Positions 55,245-64,000 of a stretch of DNA of 64,000 nt are shown one piece after another. A program made the translations under genes and the position numbers. Location of the stretch: positions 108,020,276-108,084,275 of the forward strand of contig NC_092048.1 in NCBI RefSeq assembly GCF_003086295.3. Direction: 5' to 3'. Each line of letters begins with the position of its first letter. The stretch's first letter is position 1. Under the pieces are notes generated by a model. It did not search any database and was not told the origin of the DNA. It worked only from the letters and a program-made list of their open reading frames with translations. The stretch is from Arachis hypogaea. Taxonomy: Eukaryota; Streptophyta; Magnoliopsida; Fabales; Fabaceae.

Positions 55245-56951
55245 TGATGAGCGGATAATTTATACGTTTTTTGACATTGTTTTTAGTATGTTTTTAGTAG
55301 GATCTAGTTATTTTTAGGGATGTTTTCATTAGTTTTTATGTTAAATTCACATTTCTGGACTTTACTATGAGTTTGTGTGTTTTTCTGTGATTTTAGGTAT
55401 TTTCTGGCTGAAATTGAGGGACTTGAGCAAAAATCAGATTCAGAGGTAGAAGAAGGACTGCTGATGTTGTTGGACTCTGACCTCCCTACACTCAAAGTAG
55501 ATTTTCTGGAGCTACAGAACTCAAAATGGCGCGCTTCCAATTGCGTTGAAAAGTAGACATCCAGCGCTTTCCAGCAATATATAATTGTCTATACTTTGGC
55601 CAAGTTTAGATGACGTAAAAGGGCGTTGAACGCCAGTTCTACGCTGCTGTCTGGAGTTAAACGCCAGAAACACGTTACAAGCCAGAGTTGAACGCCAGAA
55701 ATACGTTACAAACTGGCGTTCAACTCCAAGAATGACCTCTGCACATGTAACATTCAAGCTCAGCCCAAGCACACACCAAGTGGGCCCCGAAAGTGAATTT
55801 ATGCATCAATTACTTACTTCTGTAAACCCTAGTAACTAGTTAGTATAAATAGGACTTTTTACTATTGTATTTACATCTTTGGAACATCTTGGGACGTCTG
55901 GTTCTTAGATCATGGGGGCTGGCCATTCGGCCATGCCTGAACCTTTCACTTATGTATTTTCAAACGGTAGAGTTTCTACACTCCATAGGTTAAGGTGTGG
56001 AGCTCTGCTGTTCCTCATGAATTAATGCAAAGTACTACTGTTTTTCTATTCAATTCAACTTATTCCGCTTCTAAGATATTCATTCGCACTTCAATATGAA
56101 TGAACGTGACAATCATCATCATTCCCCAATGAACGCGTGCCTGACAACCACTTCTGTTCCACCTTAGATTGAATGAGTATCTCTTGGATCTCTTAGTCAG
56201 AATCTTCGTGGTATAAGCTAGATTGATGGCGGCATTCATGAGAGTCTGGAAAGTCTAAACCTTGTCTGTGGTATTCCGAGTAGGACTCTGGGATTGAATG
56301 ACTGTGACGAACTTCAAACTCGCGAGTGTTGGGCGTAGTGACAGACGCAAAAGGAGGGTGAATCCTATTCCAGTATGATCGAGAACCTCAGAGGATTAGC
56401 CGTGCTGTGACAGAGCATTTGGACCATTTTCACAAGAGGATAGGATGCAGCCATTGACCACGGTGATGCCTCCAGACGATTAGCCATGCAGTGACAGCGC
56501 ATCGGACCATTTTCCGTAGAGGATGAAAAGTAGCCATTGACAATGGTGATGTCCTTACATAAAGCCAGCCATAGAAAGTAGTAAGACTGATTGGATGAAG
56601 ACAGCAGGAAAGCAGAAGTTCAGAGGGACGAAAGCATCTCTATACCTTTATCTGAAATTCTCACCAATGATATACATAAGTATTTCTATCCTTATTTCTT
56701 GTTTATTATTAAAATTCGAAAACTCCATAACTATTTGATATCCGCCTGACTGAGATTTACAAGATGACCATATCTTGCTTCATACCAACAATCTCCGTGG
56801 GATCGACCCTTATTCACGTAAGGTTTATTACTTGGACGACCCAGTGCACTTGCTGGTTAGTTGTATCGAAGTTGTGAATGAAAAATGATTTATTAAGACG
56901 TGCTTACATACTTTTTGGCGCCGTTGCCTGAGATCACAATTTCGTGCACCA
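55245..56951 (+). repeat. Element G 3' LTR
   Basis: 1707 bp. TATA box 55844-55851, palindromes about 55620-55733, embedded TGGCGCCGTTGCC at 56916-56928. Confidence 0.95.
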
Positions 56952-56956
56952 ACGTC

Positions 56957-57290
56957 ATTTACTATGCTAGCTGTGTTTTGAATGACGTACAGAAGAATTA
57001 CACAACCACAGAAAAAAGTTGCTTGCAGTGGTTTATGCCATTGACAAGTTTAGATCTTATTTAGTGGGATCAAAAGTGATTGTGTACACTGACCATGCTA
57101 CTCTAAAATATCTCGTCACAAAGCAGGATTCAAAACCCAGACTCATAAGATGGGTGTTACTTCTGCAAGAGTTTGATATAGAAATAAGAGACAAAAAGGG
57201 ACAGAGAACCAAGTAGCAGATCACCTGTCCCAAATAGAACCAGTAGAAAGGGCGTCCCTCCCTCCTATTGAGATCTCTAAAACCTTTCTG
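56957..57290 (+). pseudogene. Element C RNase H, second piece
   Basis: Resumes directly after TSD ACGTC with YYAS-like sequence, then [20 protein letters not shown] (a base change makes EKE into K), [13 protein letters not shown] (catalytic D), [15 protein letters not shown] and a lost frame at KKGQRTK. The linker SLPPIEIS reaches a stop near 57298. It ends FADIVNYKA, where B carries its integrase deletion. Confidence 0.85.
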
Positions 57291-58601
57291 GATGAGTAAC
57301 TCTTTGCCATTCAGAAATTACCATGGTTTGCAGACATTGTAAACTATAAAGCTGTGAGATTCATACCCAAAGAGTACAGTAAGCAACAAATGAAAAAATT
57401 GATTTCTGATGCAAAGTACTACTTGTGGGATGAACCATATCTCTTTAAGAGGTGTGCAGACGGAGTAATCCGCAGATGTGTGCCTAGAGACGAGGCACAA
57501 AAGATCCTATGGCATTGCCATGGATCACAATATGGAGGACATTTTGGAGGTGAGCGAACAGCCACCAAGGTTCTTCAATGTGGTTTCTACTGGCCCACTC
57601 TCTATAGAGACTCCCGAGAGTTTGTATGTAACTGTGACAGTTGTCAGAGAGCTGGTAATCTACCTCACGGTTATGCCATGCCTCAACAAGGGATCCTAGA
57701 GATTGAGTTGTTTGATGTATGGGGTATTGACTTCATGGGACCTTTCCCACCATCATATTCAAACACTTATATTCTGGTGGCAGTAGGCTATGTATCTAAA
57801 TGGGTAGAAGCAATTGCAACACCCACTAATGATACTAAGACAGTGATGAAGTTCCTCCAGAAGCATATCTTCAGTATGTTCGGTGTCCCTAAGATACTGA
57901 TCAGTGATGGAGGCACTCATTTATGCAATAAATAGCTTGACTCTGCTCTGGTACGATACGGAATTAACCATAAAGTGGCGACTCCATATCATCCACAGAC
58001 AAATGGGCAGGCTGAAGTCTTGAATAGAGAACTAAAACGAATCCTGGAACGGACTGTAAGTACCCGTAGAAGGGATTGGGAAAGAAGTCTGGATGATGCT
58101 CTATGGGCATACAGAACAACATTCAAGACTCCTATAGGGACCTCTCCATACCAACTTGTGTATGGAAAAGCCTATTATCTGCCAGTGGAACTGGAACACA
58201 AGGCCTATTGGGCAACCAGGTTCCTAAACCTTGATGCTAAGATAGCTGGAGAGAAAAGATTACTCCAATTGAATGAGCTGGAGGATTTTAGACTCAATGC
58301 TTTCGAAAATACTAAAATCTATAAAGAAAAAGCAAAAAGATGGCATGACAAAAGGCTGTCATCTAGAGTCTTTGAGCCAGGATAGAAGGTCCTGCTGTTT
58401 AACTCTAGGCTCAGATTGTTCCCTAGGAAATTGAAATCCCGGTGGAGGAGACCATATGTGATTACAAGTGTGTCACCATATGGTTATGTAGAGCTTCAAG
58501 ATGTTGATTCTGACAAAAAACTCATTGTTAATGGACAGAGAATCAAACATTATCTTGAAGACAATGTTGAGCAAGAATGCTCAAAGCTGAGACTAAATTA
58601 A
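57291..58601 (+). pseudogene. Element C integrase
   Basis: Frame from about 57345. It has an N-terminal HHCC zinc finger ([19 protein letters not shown], then [10 protein letters not shown]), a core with WGIDFMGPF (first D), [13 protein letters not shown] (second D) and [16 protein letters not shown] (catalytic E), [18 protein letters not shown], and a C-terminal DNA-binding part (FPRKLKSRWRRPYVI). Stops: TAG for GAG/CAG at 57933-57935 and TAG for TGG at 58383-58385; the frame is otherwise continuous to TAA at 58599-58601. It is the only nearly complete integrase in the window and the obvious family source of enzyme for F and G. Confidence 0.9.
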
Positions 58602-58809
58602 AAAGCTCAGTGAAGTCCAGCTAAAGACAGTAAAGAAACACTTACTGGGAGGCAACCCAGCTATTATCAAATCAAATTAGATGTTTATAACAATTATATA
58701 AGTCCATTTCATTTTGTTGTCCATGTTTATTGATGCTTTTTCAGTGAACAAGTCAAGGGTATGAAGGTTCAGAACATAAAGCAAAAGAATCACAGAGTAA
58801 AAGAGCTCA
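58602..58809 (+). other. C post-integrase spacer
   Basis: Contains CACTTACTGGGAGGCAACCCAG, the block also found downstream of protease in F and G. Non-coding. Confidence 0.5.
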
Positions 58810-59080
58810 CTGGCATCAAAATGCCAGTAAAGAGGCAATCTGTGCGTTAAACGCCAGAATGGCTATCATTCTGGGCGTTTAACGCCAGTAAAGATATCAT
58901 TCTGGGCGTTAAACACCAGAATGGGCAGCATTTTGGGCGTTTAGAAAAATGCCCAGTAAGGAAGGATTTCTGGCGTTTAACGCCAGCCAAGATACCTGGC
59001 TGCGCGTTAAACGCCCAAAATGGCCACCAGATGGGCGTTAAACGCCAGAATGGATATCATTTTGGGTGTTTAACGCCAGA
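58810..59080 (+). repeat. Palindrome array in the C spacer
   Basis: About nine palindromes, mostly GGGCGTT-N-AACGCCAGAATGG types, 29-35 bp apart. Some copies are GGGCGTT...CGCCCA with both arms changed. Confidence 0.9.
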
Positions 59081-59556
59081 ACAGCTAGGGGAGAGGTAGT
59101 TTTGGTTCAAATTCAATTTTTTCGAATTTCATGTTTTAAATCAAAATTTTCTGCATCCAAACATTACAAACATTCATTTTTAATTTCCATTCACAAAAAT
59201 TTATAATCTTATAAATTCTTCTTGATTCTTTTTCAATTCTTCTCAATTCTTTTTCAAAACTCATTTATCTTTCCAATTTCTCTTCAAATCTTTTTCATTC
59301 ATTCATATCATCTTTTATTTCTTAGATGCATAAACAAAATAATTCAGATTTAACTTCCTCATATCTTTTAAATTTTTGAAAAGAATCTCATCGTTTTCAT
59401 ATCATGTTTATCTTTCATCAATCATATCCTTCAATCATATCTTTTTCCCAAAAATTCGAAACCATTCCCCCCTCCCCTCTATTTATACATTCGGCCATCC
59501 CCCTTCCTCCATCATTTGAATCCTTCTCTCCGCCTATTCATCTTCTTTCCTTACTT
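59081..59556 (+). other. C spacer before the extra ORF
   Basis: T/C-rich leader. It includes CTATTTATACATTCGGCC near 59479, a possible TATA box. The small ORF at 59404-59610 is not credible. Confidence 0.45.
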
Positions 59557-59593
59557 TTGCTTGAGGACAAGCAAACCTCTAAGTTTGGTGTGA
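59557..59593 (+). promoter_or_regulatory. Hairpin and AAGTTTGGTGTG motif before the extra ORF in C
   Basis: TTGCTTGAGGACAAGCAA then ACCTCTAAGTTTGGTGTG, 25 bases before the ATG. Confidence 0.7.
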
Positions 59594-59618
59594 TTTTTCG
59601 TGATCACTGACCAAGATC

Positions 59619-60749
59619 ATGGCTCCTAAAGGAAAATAAACCACTCTAAGAGGCAAGAAAGAAAACAATCCAAAACCACAATGGATGCATGAGAGGTTCT
59701 GCACCAAAGAACATGCAGATCATTACTTCAAAATAGTGTGCAGAAGATCAGTGATCCCGAAAGTCAAGTTCGATCTGAAAGAAGACGAATATCCGGAGAT
59801 CTAAGAGCAGATTCAAAACAGAGGCTGAGAAATCCCAGCTAATCCTGAGATGAATGTGGGAAGAAACATGGTCCAGGAATTCTATGCAAATCTGTGGCTG
59901 ACAGATAAGCAAAGAATGGAGGGAACTGCCTTCCACACTTTTCGAACCATGGTCAGAGGGAGGATTATCTACTTCCATCTTGACAAAATGAGAGAAGTCC
60001 TCAAACTTCCTCAACTGCAGGATGATCCAGAATCCTTTAATAGGAGAATGGCTAAAGATAAAAAGTTGGATCAAGTTCTAGAGGACATATGCCTCCCTGG
60101 AACCAAGTGGATAACCAATGCAAAAGGTGTTGCAAACCAACTGAAGAAAGGAGACCTCAAGCCAGTTGCTAGGGGCTGACTGGATTTCATTGGGCGATCT
60201 ATACTTCCCACCAGTAACCACTCTGAAGTCAGTGTCAAAAGAGCAGTGATGATTCACTGTATTATGCTGGGAAAAGAAGTGGAGGTTCATCAACTAATTC
60301 CTTGTGAAATTTACTTATTTGCAAACAAGGAATCCACTGAAGCCAAATTGGCTTACCCAAGCTTGATCAGTCTGTTATGTAAAGATGCGGGAGTACAGAT
60401 AGGTGTGGATGAGTATATCCCAGTTGAACACCCAATCACCAAAAGGGTAATGGATGGACCTCAAGTTCAAGACAACCTCACCAAGAGGAGGGCGCATGAG
60501 CTCCTCCCAGAAATTCCTCAATTTGACTATTGGGCCCGCTTAGAAGCATCTGTCAACAAGCTGCAAGAATTTATGGATCAACTTAAAGAAGAGCAGCAGA
60601 ATTAGAACAGCATGCTCTGCAAACTGCTCAGAGAACAAGAGGAGCAAGGGCGTGAGCTACAGGAACTAAAGCGCCAGAAGCTGATCCTTGAAGAGCCGGA
60701 CATCCCACAGATTGAAGGAGCACCTATCTCTCAAAATAAAGGTTGTTGA
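59619..60749 (+). pseudogene. Element C extra ORF (Transposase_32-like)
   Basis: 377 codons from ATG (MAPKGK) to TGA at 60747-60749 with no frameshift but five in-frame stops (after MAPKGK, EYPEI, IQNRG, KPVARG and EEQQN). Diverged from the G ORF yet alignable along most of its length: EFYANLWLTDKQ, FRTMVRGRIIYFHLDKMREV, KLDQVLEDICLPGTKW, GDLKPVARG, MLGKEVEVHQLIPCEIY, ITKRVMDG. It ends in a predicted coiled coil (LREQEEQGRELQELKRQK). Loss by substitutions only suggests frame constraint until recently. Role unknown. Confidence 0.82.
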
Positions 60750-61895
60750 GTCCTAACTCTGTGATAACTTTTATTATTAGAAACCTGTTTTAAGAGTTAC
60801 ATAAGCATTACTATTAGAGTCATTTATTTTTGTGTCTTTAATTTCCTTTCTTTTATTATTATTTGTCTGCTTTTATGTTTATTTTATGTCTTATTTTTAT
60901 TCCATGATCAATAAAGTTTAGAGTTTATGTCTTAAAGCTATAAATGTCCTATAAATCCATCACCTTTCTTAAATGAAAAAATATTTTTATTTGCAAAAGA
61001 ACAAGAAGTACATGAATTTTGAATTTTATCTTGAAATTAGTTTAATTATTTTGATGTGGTGGCAATACCTTTTATTTTCTGAATGAATGCTTTAACAGTG
61101 CATATTTTTGAATTTGTTGTTTATGAATGTTAAAATTGTTGGCTCTTGAAAGAATAATGAAAAAGGAGAAATGTTATTGATAATCTGAAAAATCATAAAA
61201 TTGATTCTTGAAGCAAGAAAAAGCAGTGAATAGACAAAGCTTGCGAATATATATATATATATGAAAAAAAAAGAAGAAGAAGAAAGAAAAAGAAAAAGCA
61301 AGCAGAAAAAGCCAATAACCTTTTAAACCAAAAGGGTAAAAATGATCTAAGGCTTTGAGCATTAATGGATAGGAGGGCCCAAAGGAATAAAATCTTGGAC
61401 TAAGCAGCTAAATCAAGCTGTCCCTAACCATGTGCTTGTGGCGTGAAGGTGTCAAGTGAAAAGCTTGAGACTGAGCGGTTAAAGTCATGGTCCAAAGCAA
61501 AAAGAGTGTGCTTAAGTGCTCTGGGCACCTCTAACTGAGGACTCTAGCAAAGCTGAGTCATAATCTAAAAAGGTTCACCCAGTTATATGTCCGTGGCATT
61601 TATGTATCCGGTGGTAATACTGGAAAACAAAATGCTTAGGGTCACGGCCAAGACTCATAAAGTAGCTGTGTTCAAGAATCAACATACTAAACTAAAAGAA
61701 TCAATAACACTATCTAAATTCTGAGTTCCTATGGATGCCAATCGTCATTCTGAAATTCAAAGGATAAAGTGAGATGCCAAAACTGTTCAGAAACAAAAAG
61801 GCTACAAGCCCCGCTCATCTAATTGAAGCTAATCTTCATTGATATTTTTGAAATTTATTGTATATTCTCTTCTTTTTATCCTATTTTGTTTTTAG
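60750..61895 (+). other. C 3' internal non-coding region
   Basis: Homologous to the G, F and B 3' regions. An (AT)n microsatellite at about 61248-61261 is followed by a purine run of AAG/GAA units at about 61264-61297. No gene seen. Confidence 0.6.
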
Positions 61896-61930
61896 TTGCT
61901 TGGGGACAAGCAACAATTTAAGTTTGGTGT
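61896..61930 (+). promoter_or_regulatory. Pre-LTR hairpin and AAGTTTGGTGT motif of C
   Basis: TTGCTTGGGGACAAGCAA, CAA, TTTAAGTTTGGTGT, then TG and the LTR. Sequence identical to that of G. Confidence 0.7.
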
Positions 61931-61932
61931 TG

Positions 61933-63539
61933 TGATGAGCGGATAATTTATACCCTTTTTGGCATTGTTTTTACATAGTTTTTAGTATGTTTTAGTCACT
62001 TTTTATTATATTTTTATTAGTTTTTATTCTAAAATTACATTTCTGGAATTTACTATGATTTTTTGTATTTTTCTATAATTTCAGATATTTTTTGGCTGAA
62101 ATTGAGGAACCTAAGCAAAAATCTGATTTAGAGGCTGAAAAAGGACTGCAGATGCTGTTGGATTCTGACCCTCCTGCACTCGAAATAAATTTTCTCGAGC
62201 TACAGAAGCCCAATTGGTGCGCTCTCAATTGCGTTGGAAAGTAGACATCCTGGGCTTTTCAGAAATATATAATAGTTTACGCTTTTCTTGAGAATTGATG
62301 GCCCAAACTGGCGTTCAAATTCAGCCTAAAACTTTCTGGCATAAAAAGCCAGAACTGGTACCTTTTTCGGCGTTAAACGCCCATTCTGGCACCCAGGGTG
62401 GCGTTGAACGCCAACTTTGGGCATATGCACGTGAAAGCTTGGAAGCTCAGCCCAGACACACACCAAGTGCGTCCCAGAAGTGGATTTCTGCACTATCTGC
62501 ACTTAGTTACTCATTTTCTGTAAACCTAAGTTACTAGTCTAGTATAAAAACTACTTTTAGAGATTCATTTTAGACCTCATGACATTTTACACTTCATATT
62601 GTATCTTCTACGGCATGAGTCTCTAAACCCCATAGGTTGGGGTGAGGAGCTCTGCTGTTTTTCAATGGATTAATGCAATTACTACTGTTTTCTATTCAAT
62701 CACGCTTGAATCTGTTCTAAGATACTCACTCGTACTTCAATATAGAGAATATGATGATCCGTGACACTCATCATTATCCTCAACCTATGAACGCGTGCCT
62801 GACAACCACTCCCGTTCTATCTAAGCTCAACGTAGTCATTGGGTGATAGCTTGAGTGCGTATCTCTTGGGTTTCTAATCTACGGACCGAGTCCGGAGGTT
62901 AGAACCTTCGTGGTATAGGCTAGAACCAATTGGCAGCATTCTTGTGACCCGGAAAGTCTAAACCTTGTCTGTGGTATTCCGAGTAGGATCCGAAAAGGGA
63001 TGACTGTTACGAGCTTCAAACCTGCGAATGTTGGGCACAGTGACAGTGTGCAAAAGGACAAGGGTCCTATTCCGACGCTAGTGGGAACCGATAGATGATT
63101 AGCCGTGCGGTAGCTGTACATGGTATTTTTCATCCGAGACGAGAAATCTGACAGTTGATTAGCTGTGCAGATATCGTACCTAGTATTTTTCATCCGAGAG
63201 GATCATACAGCTTGCCATTGAAGGAAGCCATGCGTGTTTGTAGAAGAAGACAGTAAGAAAGCAGAGATTCAGACGACAGAGCATCTCCAGAACCTCAGCC
63301 TGTTTCTCATTACTAAATTACAAGTACTATTTATTTCATTTTATTTATTTTTCATAAATATAATCACTCTTATTATCAATCTTCTGACCAAGATTTACAA
63401 AATAACCATAGCTTGCTTCAAGCCGACAATCTTCGTGGGATCAACCCTTACTCAGGTAAGGTATTACTTGGACAACCCAGTGCACTTGCTGGTTAGTTGT
63501 GCGGAGTTGTGAAAAGTGTAATCACAATTTCGTGTACCA
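61933..63539 (+). repeat. Element C 3' LTR
   Basis: 1607 bp, against 1606 for the 5' LTR. TATA box 62543-62550; palindromes about 62305-62412. Ends CGTGTACCA, followed by TSD ATCTC at 63540-63544. Confidence 0.95.
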
Positions 63540-63544
63540 ATCTC

Positions 63545-64000
63545 CTAGCTCCTTTCTCATTGCTAGGCATTTCTTAATGATTTAAGACATAATGGGTGAG
63601 ATCGGAGGCTTAGAAGTATGAAATTTGGCTTTTAAAACTCAAAAATCAACTTTGGGATGAAAACAGGGCCACGCGTAAGCATCCTCCACGCGCATGCGGG
63701 GATGGCCACAAAGTTCATTGACACGTATGCATCACCCACGCGCACGCGTGGATGGAAGAACAGCCAAATGACGCGTACGCGTCAGCCACGCGTACGCGTG
63801 GGTACATTTGTGCCCCACGCACAAAACTGGCTCAATTTTGGCACAACTCTCGAGAAAATGGCTAGGCATCTGCTACAGCACACCGACACGCGTATGTGCG
63901 TCGGCCACGCCTACGTGTGGGTACGCGTTCTGCCATAATTTTTTCTAAGTTAAAAGCTGCAGAATTCCCAGTTTCAAACTCCAATTTTTCGACGGGCATA
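63545..64000 (+). mobile_element. Host repeat H, right part
   Basis: Picks up after the ATCTC duplication and runs off the window. It contains an array of CACGCGTACGCGTGG-type palindromes at about 63664-63932. The plus-strand ORF at 63657-63938 is made by that array. Confidence 0.6.
63664..63932 (+). repeat. ACGCGTACGCGT palindrome array in H
   Basis: About nine words such as CCACGCGCATGCGGGG, GACGCGTACGCGTC and CCACGCGTACGCGTGG in paired order. GC-rich and CpG-rich in an AT-rich setting. Confidence 0.85.

Larger units (their letters stand above)
46053..56951 (+). mobile_element. Element G: non-autonomous Athila-like element with extra ORF
   Basis: 10,899 bp, TSD ACGTC (46048-46052 and 56952-56956) in C RNase H. 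LTRs of 1712 and 1707 bp differ by a 5-bp indel. In order: LTR, tRNA-Asp primer site, leader, gag-protease, tail, palindrome array, full-length extra ORF, hairpin module, LTR. No RT, RNase H or integrase. It is the closest relative of F by gag but keeps the whole extra ORF. Confidence 0.95.
22294..63539 (+). mobile_element. Element C: Athila-like gypsy retrotransposon, interrupted by D, E(F) and G
   Basis: Outer TSD ATCTC. The 1606-bp and 1607-bp LTRs have matching ends (TGATGAGCGG...GTGCACCA or GTGTACCA). Pieces in order: 22294-25543, 31721-31738, 43092-46052 and 56957-63539. At each break the coding sequence resumes at the next base after the 5-bp duplication. Assembled order: LTR, tRNA-Asp primer site, leader, gag, protease, RT, RNase H, integrase, palindrome array, extra ORF, hairpin module, LTR. 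All genes carry stops or shifts, so C is dead, but it is the only element here keeping every domain. Confidence 0.95.

Noticed and set aside
46053..56951. Extra ORF of G as a viral envelope gene
   Set aside because: It holds the env position, but no signal peptide, transmembrane helix or fusion-like segment is visible; a Transposase_32-like cytosolic or nuclear protein fits better.
63657..63938. 93-codon ORF at the right edge
   Set aside because: Consists of ACGCGT palindromes in translation.

Overview
This is repeat-dense plant nuclear DNA, almost certainly from a legume and most likely peanut (Arachis). That guess rests on familiarity with Arachis-type LTR retrotransposons full of GGCGTT-N-AACGCC palindromes, not on any search. 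I see no intact host gene, no tRNA or rRNA gene and no CRISPR array. The coding content is Ty3/gypsy retrotransposon gag, protease, RT, RNase H, integrase and an extra downstream ORF, plus one decayed FAR1/MULE transposase gene.

Layout. Element A (1-1796, minus) is a truncated Athila-like copy whose RT frame is open off the left edge. AT-rich, partly LTR-like sequence follows to about 4.8 kb. At 4795-7874 (minus) lies a multi-exon FAR1-like transposase pseudogene; one exon holds a 578-bp hAT-type MITE with a perfect 8-bp target duplication. A small Tourist-like MITE (8839-9036) and an unknown broken ORF (about 9214-9867) come next. From 10.1 kb the window is one nest of retroelements. Host repeat H (10104-11294, 21755-22293, 63545-64000) carries B (11295-21754, minus) and C (22294-63539, plus, TSD ATCTC). 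C is split by three insertions: D (25544-31715, plus, Tat-type, TSD ATTTC), E (31739-43086, a minus-strand solo LTR, TSD TGACA) and G (46053-56951, plus, TSD ACGTC). E is itself split by F (32728-42162, minus, TSD CTCTT). Every junction was read directly and the interrupted sequence resumes after each one.

How the parts relate. A, B and C are one Athila-like group that carries pol (gag, protease, RT, RNase H; integrase survives in C). F and G are a related group with gag-protease only, so they would need RT and integrase in trans. C and G also carry a long extra ORF in the env position; B and F keep only its C-terminal coiled-coil end. B, C, F and G share a tRNA-Asp primer site, a hairpin plus TAAGTTTGGTGT motif before both the extra ORF and the 3' LTR, and palindrome arrays in LTR, spacer and sometimes gag coding sequence. 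These shared non-coding modules, the primer-site copies embedded inside the F and G LTRs, and the homologous introns of the transposase pseudogene are the most interesting observations.
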